Assembly: GCF_050586465.1 (NCBI RefSeq)
Contig: NZ_JBOCEG010000004.1
Location: 310,001 to 374,000 of the forward strand
DNA length: 64,000 nucleotides
Direction of reading: 5' to 3'
Source: CAJXYS01 sp913063035
GTDB taxonomy: Bacteria > Pseudomonadota > Alphaproteobacteria > Rhodobacterales > Rhodobacteraceae
In this document: piece after piece, positions 7,832-16,621 of the stretch
Position numbering within the stretch: position 1 is the first letter of the stretch
How the letters are laid out: each line of letters opens with the position of its first letter
Notes under the pieces: model-generated
Told to the model about the DNA's origin: nothing
The model's input: the letters and a program-made list of their open reading frames with translations, nothing else
The model's database searches: none
Made by a program: the position numbers and the translations under genes

Positions 7832-9382
7832 CTATCCCCGCTTGACGGCCGATTTCAGGTCGGCGCGGGTAAAGGCGCCGGTCAGGATGCTGGCGAGCGC
7901 GTAGGCGCCCATCCCGGCGCCCACCAGGGCGGCCAGCGCGGGGACGCGCAGAACCGGGTCGTCCCAAAGCCCGGACATGGCGCTCTCGAGGCCCCAGAGC
8001 ACCCCGGCCATCAGGGCCGAGGCGAGCAGCATCCGCGGCAGGCGACGCTTCAGCCGGTCGTCCGGGGCGGCGGCGTCGCCCATGCGGCGCGAGCCGACCC
8101 AGAGCAGAACCGCCATCGCCCAGCCTGCCAGGGTCGTGCCCAGCGCGGCGGCGATATAGCCCAGGCTGTAGCTGAGCCCGATCGCCACCGCGGCGTTCAC
8201 GACCAGCGAGACGACCGCGAAATAGAACGGCGTCCGCGTGTCTTCGCGCGCGAAGTAGAGCGGCTGCAGCACCTTTTGCAGCACGAAGGCCGGCAGCCCG
8301 GCGCCGTAGACCGCAAGCGCCAGCGCCGTGGCGGCGCTGTCGTCGGCGGTGAAGGCGCCACGCTCGAACAGCACCGAGATGAGCGGCCCCGGCACCACCA
8401 CCAGCGCCACCGCGGCCGGCACGGTCAGCGCCAGTGCGAACTCGGTCGCGCGGTTGAAGGCATGGCGTCCGCCATCCGTATCCTCGGCGCGCAGGCGCCG
8501 CGACAGGTCGGGCAACAGCACCACGCCGATGGCGATGCCCACGACGCCCAGCGGCAACTGGTAGAGCCGGTCGGCGTAGTTGAGCCAGGCCACCGCACCG
8601 TCATAGAAGCTCGCCACCTGCCGGCCGACGAGCAGGTTGATCTGCACGACGCCGCCCGCCATCGCCGCGGGCGCCGCGATCACGGCCAGCCGCCTGAGTT
8701 CCGGCGTCAGCCGCGGGCGGTGCGGGCGGATGCGGAGGCCCGCACGCTCGGCCGCGCGCCAAAGCAGCGCGAGTTGCGCGATCCCGGCCACCGGCACCGT
8801 CCAGGCCAGCGTCGCGCCCAGCGGCCAGCCCAACGCCGCACCGACCGCCAGCGCGGCGATGAACAGCAGGTTCAGCAGCACCGGCGCGGCCGCGGCGGCC
8901 ACGAACCGGCCCATCGCGTTCAAAACGCCCGAGAGCAGCGCGGCCAGCGAGATGAACAGGATGTAGGGAAAGGCGATGCGCCCGAAATCCACCGCCATGT
9001 CGAAGCGCGCATCCGCGAGAAACCCGCTGGCCATCGCCACCACCAGCGCCGGCATGGCGAGTTGTGCCAGCAGCGTGAAGACGATGAGAATTCCCGCCAG
9101 CCCGCTCAGCGCGTCCGCGGCGAAGCGCTGGGCCTCCGCCGTGCCGTCGCCCTCGAGCTTTTTCGAGAACATCGGGACGAAGGCCATGTTGAAGGCGCCC
9201 TCGGCGAAGAAACGGCGGAACATGTTGGGCAGGGAAAAGGCGATCAGGAAGGCCTCGGCCACCGGCCCGGCGCCGAGAAAGGCCGCGATCATGATGTCGC
9301 GCACGAAACCCAGGACACGGCTCGCCAGCGTCCAGGCACCGACGGTGAAGAACCCCGCGACCAGCCGGATCGGCGAGGTCAC
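7832..9382 (-). CDS. murJ: Lipid II flippase MurJ (MviN)
   Basis: A 516-residue polytopic inner-membrane protein of the MOP superfamily, about 14 transmembrane helices, flipping lipid II for peptidoglycan synthesis. Typical features are GFVRDIMIAAFLGAGPVAEAF near the N-terminus, FFAEGAFNMAFVP and RLYQLPLGVVGIAIGVVLLP. The start is GTG overlapping the glnD stop by 4 bp, so translation is coupled to glnD, an arrangement common in alphaproteobacteria. Essential function expected. Confidence 0.96.
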   Translation of the reverse strand: MTSPIRLVAGFFTVGAWTLASRVLGFVRDIMIAAFLGAGPVAEAFLIAFSLPNMFRRFFAEGAFNMAFVPMFSKKLEGDGTAEAQRFAADALSGLAGILIVFTLLAQLAMPALVVAMASGFLADARFDMAVDFGRIAFPYILFISLAALLSGVLNAMGRFVAAAAAPVLLNLLFIAALAVGAALGWPLGATLAWTVPVAGIAQLALLWRAAERAGLRIRPHRPRLTPELRRLAVIAAPAAMAGGVVQINLLVGRQVASFYDGAVAWLNYADRLYQLPLGVVGIAIGVVLLPDLSRRLRAEDTDGGRHAFNRATEFALALTVPAAVALVVVPGPLISVLFERGAFTADDSAATALALAVYGAGLPAFVLQKVLQPLYFAREDTRTPFYFAVVSLVVNAAVAIGLSYSLGYIAAALGTTLAGWAMAVLLWVGSRRMGDAAAPDDRLKRRLPRMLLASALMAGVLWGLESAMSGLWDDPVLRVPALAALVGAGMGAYALASILTGAFTRADLKSAVKRG

Positions 9383-12201
9383 GACCGCGCCCTCTCGTCG
9401 CCGCGGTCGATGGCCTGGCGCAGTTTCTTCTCCAGGGCGTCGCGCTTGGCGCCGGAATGCAGTTTCAGGCCGAACATGTCCTTGACGTAGAAGACATCAA
9501 CCGCCTGCGCCCCGTAGGAGGCGATCACGGCGGTGGCGATGTAGATATTGTTCGCCGCCAGCACCCGCGTCAGGTCATAGAGCAGCCCCGGCCGGTCGCG
9601 GGTGTCGACCTCGACGATGGTGTAGATTTCCGAGCCTTCGTTGTCGAAGGTGATCGACGTGGGGATCTGGAACTTGCGCTCGCGCTTCTTGATCTTGTCG
9701 CGATCCTTGAGCGCCTCGGCCGCGACCACCTCGCCCTTCAGGGTCTTGTCGATCATCTTGCGCAGGCGGGGCAGGCGGCTCTCGTCATAGGGGGACCCCT
9801 CGGAATCCTGGACCCAGAACACCGCGGTCGCATAGCCGTCCGAGCTGGTGAAGGTCTTGGCGTCGACCACGTTCGCGCCGACCAGCGCCAGCGCGCCCGC
9901 CAGCCGCGAGAAGATGCCCGGGTGATCGGCCAGCGCGAAACAGGCCCGCGTCGCGTCGCGATAGGTGTCCTGGGTCAGGTCCATGCGGATCTCGTCATCG
10001 CCGATATCGCGCAGCAGCTTGGCGAAGACCACCTGGCTGTCGGTGTCCAGCCCCTGCCAGTAGGGGCCGTAATGGCGCCGGGTCTCGCGCTTGAGATCGG
10101 CCTTGTCCCAATCGGACAGCGTCTCGCGCAGCGCGCGCTTGGCCTCGCGGACGCGCTTGGCGCGGCTGACTTCCTCGAGACCGCCCTCGAGCATGTCGGC
10201 GGTGGCGTTGTAAAGCTCACGCAGCAGCACCGCCTTCCAGTTGTTCCAGGTGCCGGGGCCGACGCCGCGGATGTCGCAGACCGTCAGCACCAGCAGCAGG
10301 TTCAGCCGTTCGCGCGACTGCACCAGGCGGGCGAAATCGCGCACCGTGCGCGGATCGCTGATGTCGCGCTTCTGCGCCATGTCGGACATCAGCAGATGGT
10401 AGCGCACCAGCCATTCCACCGTCTGCGATTCCGCCTTGGACAGGCCCAGCCGCGGGGCGACCTTGCGCGCGATCCGCGCGCCGACGATGGAGTGATCTTC
10501 CGGGCGCCCCTTGCCGATGTCGTGCAGCAGGAGCGCGACGTAGAGCACCTTGCGGTTCACGCCCTCTTCCAGGATCGACGAGGCGATCGGCAGATCCTCG
10601 ATCAGTTCGCCGCGTTCGATCTCGGCCAGGTTCGAGATGCATTGGATCGTATGCTCGTCCACCGTGTAGTGGTGGTACATGTTGAACTGCATCATCGCGA
10701 CGATGCGCTGGAATTCGGGGATGAAGGCGCCGAGCACGCCCAGCTCGTTCATCCGCCGCAGCGCCCGTTCCGGGTTCCCGTGCTTGAGCAACAGGTCGAG
10801 AAAGATGCGGTTTGCCTCCGGCGATTTCTGCAATTCGTCGTCGATCCGGTGCAGGTTCGCCGCGATCAGGCGCATCGCGTCGGGATGGATCAGATACCCG
10901 GTGCGCAGCGCTTCCTCGAACAGGCGGAGGAAATTGAGCTTGTCGGCCAGGAACTCGGTCGGGTCGGCGATGGAGATCCGGCCATGCACGATGTCGTAAC
11001 CCTGGGCGATCTTACGCCGCCGCCCGGCGCGGCGCAGGAAGCCGACGACCGGCGGCGTCTTCTTGACGTGCCGGGCTTCGAGCCCGGTGAGGAAGATACG
11101 CGTCAGTTCGCCGACGCTGTTGGCGTGGCGGAAATAATCCTGCATGAAATGCTCGACCGCCCGCCGCCCGCCGCGATCCTCGTAGCCGAGCCGCGCGGCG
11201 ACCTCGACCTGCATGTCGAAGGTGAGCTGATCCACCGCCCGGCCCGCGTTCAGGTGAAGGTGGCACCGCACTGCCCAGAGAAATCCCTGGGCGCGCACGA
11301 ACTTGTCGAACTCTTCCTGCGTGAACATGCCGAGCGCAACCAACTCGTGCGCCTCGCGCACCCGGTGGACGTATTTGGCGATCCAGAACAGCGACTGCAG
11401 GTCCCTGAGCCCGCCCTTGCCTTCCTTGACGTTGGGTTCCAGCACGTAGCGCTGGCCGCCCTGGCGCTTGTGGCGCTGGGCGCGCTCCTCGAGCTTGGCC
11501 TCGACGAATTCCGCCGCGGTTCCCTGGAAGAGATCGGTCCAGAGCCGCTCGTCCAGCTCCGCGGCGAGCCCGGCGTCCCCGCCGAGAAAACGCTGTTCCA
11601 GAAGCGAGGTTCGGATGGTCATGTCCTGCCGGCCCAGCCGCACGCAATCGGCCACGGTGCGGCTGGCATGGCCGACCTTCAGCTTCAGATCCCAGAGGAT
11701 GTAGAGCATCGACTCGATCACGCTCTCGGCCCAGGGCGTGATCTTGTAGGGGGTGAGGAACAGCAGATCGACATCCGAGAACGGCGCCATTTCACCCCGG
11801 CCGTAGCCGCCGACGGCCATCACCGCGATCCGCTCGGACTCGGTCGGGTTGGGCAGGGGATGCAGACGCTCGCGCGCGATGCGCAGCACCTCCTCCACCA
11901 CGCGGTCGGTCAGCCAGGCATAGGCGCCCGTGGTCGGGCGCGCCTCGAGCGGGCGCGCCCGGAAGGCCGCGGAAATGGCCTCGAATCCCCGTTTCCGGGC
12001 CGTGTCGAGAACGTCGACCGCGATGGCGCGGACCTCCTTGCCGTCGGCCGCGTTCGCGAAGCGCGCGTCGAGCTCGGCCCGGACGGCGTCCGGGTCGAAG
12101 ATCTCCTGCGCGGGGCAGATCAGGGCCGCGGGCGCGGCGCTGGGCGTGACGTCCGCCGGGTCAGAAACCGGGGCCGCCGAAGCTTCTTGGGGCAGGATCA
12201 A
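9379..12201 (-). CDS. glnD: Bifunctional [protein-PII] uridylyltransferase / uridylyl-removing enzyme
   Basis: A roughly 940-residue nitrogen sensor. Domains in order: nucleotidyltransferase with GGYGRGEMAPFSDVDLLF (about 148-166), a GlnD linker, an HD domain for deuridylylation with LLLHDIGKGRPEDHS (about 530), and two C-terminal ACT domains that bind glutamine. The longest frame begins at a TTG and overlaps the upstream lipoprotein gene by 41 bp; no good ribosome-binding site is seen, so the start may be different (a CTG lies 26 codons later). Coupled to murJ downstream. Confidence 0.95.
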   Translation of the reverse strand: MILPQEASAAPVSDPADVTPSAAPAALICPAQEIFDPDAVRAELDARFANAADGKEVRAIAVDVLDTARKRGFEAISAAFRARPLEARPTTGAYAWLTDRVVEEVLRIARERLHPLPNPTESERIAVMAVGGYGRGEMAPFSDVDLLFLTPYKITPWAESVIESMLYILWDLKLKVGHASRTVADCVRLGRQDMTIRTSLLEQRFLGGDAGLAAELDERLWTDLFQGTAAEFVEAKLEERAQRHKRQGGQRYVLEPNVKEGKGGLRDLQSLFWIAKYVHRVREAHELVALGMFTQEEFDKFVRAQGFLWAVRCHLHLNAGRAVDQLTFDMQVEVAARLGYEDRGGRRAVEHFMQDYFRHANSVGELTRIFLTGLEARHVKKTPPVVGFLRRAGRRRKIAQGYDIVHGRISIADPTEFLADKLNFLRLFEEALRTGYLIHPDAMRLIAANLHRIDDELQKSPEANRIFLDLLLKHGNPERALRRMNELGVLGAFIPEFQRIVAMMQFNMYHHYTVDEHTIQCISNLAEIERGELIEDLPIASSILEEGVNRKVLYVALLLHDIGKGRPEDHSIVGARIARKVAPRLGLSKAESQTVEWLVRYHLLMSDMAQKRDISDPRTVRDFARLVQSRERLNLLLVLTVCDIRGVGPGTWNNWKAVLLRELYNATADMLEGGLEEVSRAKRVREAKRALRETLSDWDKADLKRETRRHYGPYWQGLDTDSQVVFAKLLRDIGDDEIRMDLTQDTYRDATRACFALADHPGIFSRLAGALALVGANVVDAKTFTSSDGYATAVFWVQDSEGSPYDESRLPRLRKMIDKTLKGEVVAAEALKDRDKIKKRERKFQIPTSITFDNEGSEIYTIVEVDTRDRPGLLYDLTRVLAANNIYIATAVIASYGAQAVDVFYVKDMFGLKLHSGAKRDALEKKLRQAIDRGDERARS

Positions 12202-13324
12202 TGATCGTTACTTCGCTGTCTTGGATTTCCGCGATGGCGAGGGCGCGCCGGTTGGTTCCATCCGGCAGCAGCCGGAAGACGCCGTTCACCCCGGCAAAGC
12301 CCGAGGCCTGGGTCAGCTGGGGGGTCGTCAGCGCGTCGGACCGACCCGTCGAGACCAGCGCCCCGATGGCGGCGATACCGTCATAGGCCAGGCCGGCCAG
12401 CGGGTGCGGCGGGGTGCCGTAGGTCTCGGCGTACCGCGCGTCGAAGGAAGCGCGCGTCCCGGGATCGGGCAGCGCGAACCAACCGCCCTGCACGCCGGGC
12501 AGGTCCAGCGTGGCCCTCGGGATGTCCCAGCGGGTCAGGCCCATGAACTGGATCTCCGGCGGGCCGACGCGGTTCTCGGGCAGCAGCTGCGTCAGCAGCG
12601 GCAGCGCCCCGGCCGTGTCCGAGGTGAAGACGATGGCGTTGGTGTCGGTGCCGCGCGCGGTCTCTGCTATGGGTCCGAGCGCGTCCACGACGCCCTGCTG
12701 CGAGAACTCGTAGGTGCCGGCGCCGGTCAGGGTCGCGCCGCTGAGGATCGTTGCGTCCTCGACCGCGGCCCGGCCGATCTGGCCCGACGGGTTGTTGGCA
12801 TGCACCACCATGATGCGGCTGCGGCCCTGCGCGGTCGCGTAGTTGACCAGCCGCCGGGCGGTATTCTCGAAGGTGTTGCCCAGGAGGAAGACGTTGCCGC
12901 CCGCGGCCCGCGGATTGTTGGAGAAACTCAGCAGGTTGACGTTGACGGCTGCGCCCGCGGCCTGCGCGGATTCGGCAAAGAGCGGGCCGAGGATGACCTT
13001 CGCGCCCTCGTCGACCGCGCGGCGCGCGGCATCGGCCGCGATCTGGGGCGCGCCGCCGGTGTCGTAGACGCGCAGGTCGATTTCCGCGCCGTCGAGATCG
13101 TCCACCGCCATCCGCGCCGCGTTCTCGAGGCTCCGCGCGAGCGCCGTCGTGCGGCTGTCCTCGGCGCCGTAGGGCACCAGCAGCGCCACCGGGACCGCGC
13201 CGCGCGTGTTCACCTGCGGCCCGCCCGTGCCGATCGGCCCGGCGCAGGCGGCCAGAAAGGCGGTAACGAGCATGGCGACCACAAGCCTTGGGCCGGCGGT
13301 GGCGCGGTTCAGCATTGCGGTCAT
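12161..13324 (-). CDS. Penicillin-binding protein activator-like lipoprotein (LpoA / periplasmic-binding fold)
   Basis: A 387-residue envelope protein with a lipoprotein signal (VVAMLVTAFLAAC; lipobox FLAAC at about residues 23-27) followed by a type I periplasmic-binding-protein fold (VALLVPYG, ILGPLFAESAQAAG, VVHANNPSGQIGR, GLAYDGIAAIGAL). It corresponds to the C-terminal half of LpoA and lacks the TPR half of the enterobacterial protein. It lies divergently next to rsmI-yraN, the same linkage as in E. coli, which supports a role in PBP1A activation; amino-acid sensing is an alternative. Overlaps glnD. Confidence 0.82.
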   Translation of the reverse strand: MTAMLNRATAGPRLVVAMLVTAFLAACAGPIGTGGPQVNTRGAVPVALLVPYGAEDSRTTALARSLENAARMAVDDLDGAEIDLRVYDTGGAPQIAADAARRAVDEGAKVILGPLFAESAQAAGAAVNVNLLSFSNNPRAAGGNVFLLGNTFENTARRLVNYATAQGRSRIMVVHANNPSGQIGRAAVEDATILSGATLTGAGTYEFSQQGVVDALGPIAETARGTDTNAIVFTSDTAGALPLLTQLLPENRVGPPEIQFMGLTRWDIPRATLDLPGVQGGWFALPDPGTRASFDARYAETYGTPPHPLAGLAYDGIAAIGALVSTGRSDALTTPQLTQASGFAGVNGVFRLLPDGTNRRALAIAEIQDSEVTIIDPAPRSFGGPGF

Positions 13325-13422
13325 CCCGGTCTCCTCGAATGCTGGCCAGAACAGGAAAAGATGTGGCAGAACCTACCGGGTTGGCGTCGTCAAGTAAACG
13401 GCGCCGTGACCGGGAGACCCTT

Positions 13423-14286
13423 ATGGATCATCGACCGGCCCGGTTGGCGCCGGGTCTCTATTTCGTGGCGACGCCGATCGGCACCGCGCGTGACATCACG
13501 CTGCGCGCGCTCGACGTGCTGGCGTCGGCGGACGTGCTGGCGGCCGAAGACACCCGCACCCTGCGCAAGCTGATGGAAATCCACGCCGTCCCGGCCGGCG
13601 ACCGGCCGATCATCGCCTATCACGAACACAACGGGCCCAAGGTCCGGCCGCGCCTTCTGGCCATGCTGGCGGAGGGCAAGTCGGTCGCCTACGCCTCGGA
13701 GGCCGGCACGCCGCTGGTCTCCGATCCGGGCTTCGTCCTGGCGCGCGAGGCGATCGCCGCGGGGGCCGACGTGACCGCCGCGCCGGGGCCGTCCGCCGTG
13801 ATGGCGGCGCTGACCGTCGCCGGCCTGCCGACCGACCGCTTCTTCTTCGCCGGCTTCGCGCCCGCCGCGCAGGGCGCGCGGCGGAGCTACCTGGAGAGCC
13901 TCGCGGCCGTGCCCGGAACGCTCGTCTTCTTCGAGTCCCCCAAGCGCGTTGGGAAATTGTTAACCGATATGGCCGAGGTTCTGGGCGGCACCCGGCAGGC
14001 GGCGGTCTGCCGGGAACTGACGAAGAAGTTCGAGGAAACCCGCCGCGGCACGCTGCAGGCCCTGGCGGCGCAGTATGCCGGGGCACCGCCTCGGGGCGAG
14101 GTCGTGGTGCTCGTCGACCGGGCCGGCGCCGAGGCCGCGGCCTCGGATGACGAGATCGCGGCGGCGCTGCGCGATCACATGGCGGAGGGCAGCCTGAAGG
14201 ATGCCGTGGCGGCGGTCAGCGCCGCCTATGGCCGACCGCGCAAGGCGGTCTACCAGATGGCCCTGGCGCTGGCGAAGGGGGACTGA
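13423..14286 (+). CDS. rsmI: 16S rRNA (cytidine1402-2'-O)-methyltransferase
   Basis: A 287-residue tetrapyrrole-methylase-fold SAM-dependent enzyme methylating C1402 of 16S rRNA. The motifs GLYFVATPIGTARDITLRAL, AAEDTRTLRKLM, SEAGTPLVSDPG and GPSAVMAALTVAGLPTDRFFF are diagnostic. The ATG at 13423 gives the family N-terminus; the longer frame upstream would cross into the divergent promoter region. Followed closely by yraN and gshB. Confidence 0.96.
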   Translation: MDHRPARLAPGLYFVATPIGTARDITLRALDVLASADVLAAEDTRTLRKLMEIHAVPAGDRPIIAYHEHNGPKVRPRLLAMLAEGKSVAYASEAGTPLVSDPGFVLAREAIAAGADVTAAPGPSAVMAALTVAGLPTDRFFFAGFAPAAQGARRSYLESLAAVPGTLVFFESPKRVGKLLTDMAEVLGGTRQAAVCRELTKKFEETRRGTLQALAAQYAGAPPRGEVVVLVDRAGAEAAASDDEIAAALRDHMAEGSLKDAVAAVSAAYGRPRKAVYQMALALAKGD

Positions 14287-14323
14287 CCCCGGCCCGCGCG
14301 GGGCGCGCGCGGGGGAAAGCGGG

Positions 14324-14677
14324 ATGAGCGGGATCGAGGGATACGAGTCCGGGCGCGCCGCCGAAGAGGCGGTCGCGCGGCATTACGCCCGGCGCGGCCA
14401 CGCGGTGCTGGCCCGGCGCTGGCGCGGGGCGGGCGGCGAGATCGACCTTGTCTGCGCCCGCGCGGGCCTGATCGTCTTCGTCGAGGTCAAGAAGGCCCGC
14501 AGCCTCGACGCGGCGGCGCTGCGCCTCTCGCCCGGGCAGATCGCCCGGCTGCAGACCGCGGCGCTGGAATATCTCGGGACATGTCCGAAAGGCGCGGACA
14601 GCGACATGCGCTTCGATCTCGCCTGTGTCGACGGGGTGGGGCGGATCGTGGTGACCGAAAACGCGATCTGGGGATAG
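14324..14677 (+). CDS. yraN: YraN/UPF0102 family endonuclease-fold protein
   Basis: A 117-residue protein with a restriction-endonuclease-like core: GEIDLVCARAGLIVFVEVKKA contains the D-x(n)-E-x-K active-site pattern (EID...EVK). The upstream AEEAVARHYARRGHAVLARRWR is typical of UPF0102. Proposed nuclease role is not experimentally secure for the family. The ATG at 14324, 38 bp after rsmI, has a GGGG-rich leader; earlier starts would overlap rsmI in another frame. Linkage to rsmI and lpoA is conserved widely. Confidence 0.9.
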   Translation: MSGIEGYESGRAAEEAVARHYARRGHAVLARRWRGAGGEIDLVCARAGLIVFVEVKKARSLDAAALRLSPGQIARLQTAALEYLGTCPKGADSDMRFDLACVDGVGRIVVTENAIWG

Positions 14678-14768
14678 CGGCGCGGGCCGGCGGGCACGTA
14701 TCCCGATTGCAACCCGCGCCCGGGTCGGCCAAACAGGACCGGACCGAAACCCGCAGGACCGTTCGACC

Positions 14769-15716
14769 ATGCCGCTCAGAGTCGCTTTCCAGATGGACCC
14801 GATCGCGCCGATCGACATCGACGCCGACAGCACCTTCCGCCTCGCCGAGGAGGCCCAGGCGCGGGGGCACGAGCTCTTCTATTACACGCCGGACCGCATC
14901 GCCTTCCAGAGCGGGCGCATCACCGCGCGGGGATGGCCGCTGAAGGTGCGGCGTGCGCATGGCAATCACTTCACGCTCGGGGAGGAACGAGAGATCGACC
15001 TGGCCGAATGGGACGTCGTATGGCTGCGCCAGGACCCGCCCTTCGACATGAGCTACATAACCACGACCCACCTGCTGGAGATGATCCATCCGCAGACGCT
15101 GGTGGTGAACGATCCGTTCTGGGTGCGGAACTCGCCCGAGAAACTCCTGGTGCTGCGGTTCCCTGACCTCACGCCGCCCACCACCATCGCGCGCGATCTC
15201 GCCACGCTGAAACAGTTCAAGGAAACCCATGGCGACATCATCCTGAAGCCGCTCTACGGCAACGGGGGCGCGGGCGTGTTCCGGCTCGACCCGAACGACC
15301 GGAACTTCAACGCGCTCTACGAACTCTTCGAGGGCATCAATCGCGAACCGCTGATCGCGCAGAAATTCCTGCCCGACGTCAGCGCCGGCGACAAGCGCGT
15401 GATCCTGGTCGACGGCGTGCCGGTGGGGGCCATCAACCGCGTGCCCTCCGAGGGCGAGACCCGGTCCAACATGCATGTGGGCGGGCGCGCCGAGAAGGCC
15501 GAGCTTTCCGACCGCGACCGCGAGATCTGCGCGGCCATCGGACCGATGCTGCGCGAGAAGGGCCAGGTCTTCGTCGGGATCGACGTGATCGGGGGCTGGC
15601 TCACCGAGATCAACGTGACCTCGCCCACCGGCATCCAGGAACTGGAACGGTTCGACGGCACCAACGTGGCCGGCCGGATCTGGGAGGCGATCGAGTCCCG
15701 GCGCGGCGGCGCATGA
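14769..15716 (+). CDS. gshB: Glutathione synthase
   Basis: A 315-residue ATP-grasp ligase joining gamma-glutamylcysteine and glycine in the cytosol. The prokaryotic GshB pattern is clear: MPLRVAFQMDPIAPIDIDAD at the start, VWLRQDPPFDMSYI, ILKPLYGNGGAGVFRL (ATP-binding) and INVTSPTGIQELERFDG at the end. The stop overlaps the ATG of the next hydrolase gene by 4 bp. Length is normal. Confidence 0.97.
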   Translation: MPLRVAFQMDPIAPIDIDADSTFRLAEEAQARGHELFYYTPDRIAFQSGRITARGWPLKVRRAHGNHFTLGEEREIDLAEWDVVWLRQDPPFDMSYITTTHLLEMIHPQTLVVNDPFWVRNSPEKLLVLRFPDLTPPTTIARDLATLKQFKETHGDIILKPLYGNGGAGVFRLDPNDRNFNALYELFEGINREPLIAQKFLPDVSAGDKRVILVDGVPVGAINRVPSEGETRSNMHVGGRAEKAELSDRDREICAAIGPMLREKGQVFVGIDVIGGWLTEINVTSPTGIQELERFDGTNVAGRIWEAIESRRGGA

Positions 15717-16621
15717 CCCTGCGCCTGAGGCTTCTCAACCTCTGGCTCCAGCGGGTCGAGAAGCCCTGGCTCGCGCGCGTGCCCGAACCCGCCGAGGCGC
15801 GCCGTTCCTTCGAACGGGCGGCACGGCTCCTGTTTCCCGACCCGCCCGGGGCGCTCTATCTCGAGGATCGCCTTGGCGCCATCCCGGCGCTCTGGGCCTC
15901 GGCGGGATGCGGGACCGGCGGGCCGGAGATCATCCTCTATTTCCACGGCGGCGGGTACGTGATGGGCTCGCCGCAGACCCACAAGGCCATGCTGGCGCGG
16001 CTTTCGCGGCTCACGGGCCGGGCCGCCTGCCTGCCCGACTACCGCAAGGCGCCCGAGACCCCCTTTCCCGCCGCCGTCGAGGATGCCCGGGCGGCCTGGG
16101 AGGCGCTGCTCGCGCGGGGCTACGACCCGGCACGGATCGTGCTGGGCGGCGACAGCGCCGGCGGCGGGCTTGCGCTGGCGCTTCTCGGCATGCTCTGCCG
16201 GGCTGGCGCGGACCTGCCCGCGGGGCTCTTCGCGCTGTCGCCCTGGACCGACCTGACGCTGTCGGGCGCCTCGCTCGACCGGAACGCCGAGATCGACCGC
16301 TTGCTGCCGGCCAATCGCGTGACGGAATTGCGCGACTACTATGTCGGCGCGGCCGATCCGTCCGATCCGCGAGCCTCCCCGCTCTTCGGCCGCTATCCGG
16401 GCTGTCCGCCGGTCTTCCTGCAGGCCGCGCGCACCGAGATCCTTCATGACGACGTGGCCCGCATGGCCGAGCGGCTGCGGGCCGAAGGCGCGCGGGTGAC
16501 CTTCGACCTGTGGGAAGACCTGCCCCATGTCTGGCCGATCTTCCAGGGCACGCTGCCCGAGGCCGACGCCGCGCTGGCCCGGGTGGCGCGCTTCGTCGAC
16601 GGGCGCCTCACGCCTGAGTGA
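15713..16621 (+). CDS. Alpha/beta hydrolase (hormone-sensitive-lipase-like esterase)
   Basis: A 302-residue carboxylesterase-type protein of the HSL/fold-3 family. It shows the oxyanion-hole HGGGY (about residue 80), the nucleophile elbow GGDSAGGGLAL (about 145), the family Asp in DDVARM near residue 245 and the catalytic His in EDLPHVWPIF near residue 272. The substrate is presumably a short acyl ester; nothing in the neighbourhood identifies it. Translationally coupled to gshB by ATGA; the 3' end overlaps the convergent ComM-like gene by 14 bp. Confidence 0.9.
   Translation: MTLRLRLLNLWLQRVEKPWLARVPEPAEARRSFERAARLLFPDPPGALYLEDRLGAIPALWASAGCGTGGPEIILYFHGGGYVMGSPQTHKAMLARLSRLTGRAACLPDYRKAPETPFPAAVEDARAAWEALLARGYDPARIVLGGDSAGGGLALALLGMLCRAGADLPAGLFALSPWTDLTLSGASLDRNAEIDRLLPANRVTELRDYYVGAADPSDPRASPLFGRYPGCPPVFLQAARTEILHDDVARMAERLRAEGARVTFDLWEDLPHVWPIFQGTLPEADAALARVARFVDGRLTPE

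Noticed and set aside
9457..12204. Long plus-strand frame opposite glnD
   Set aside because: Composition is biased and low-complexity, and glnD motifs on the other strand are complete.
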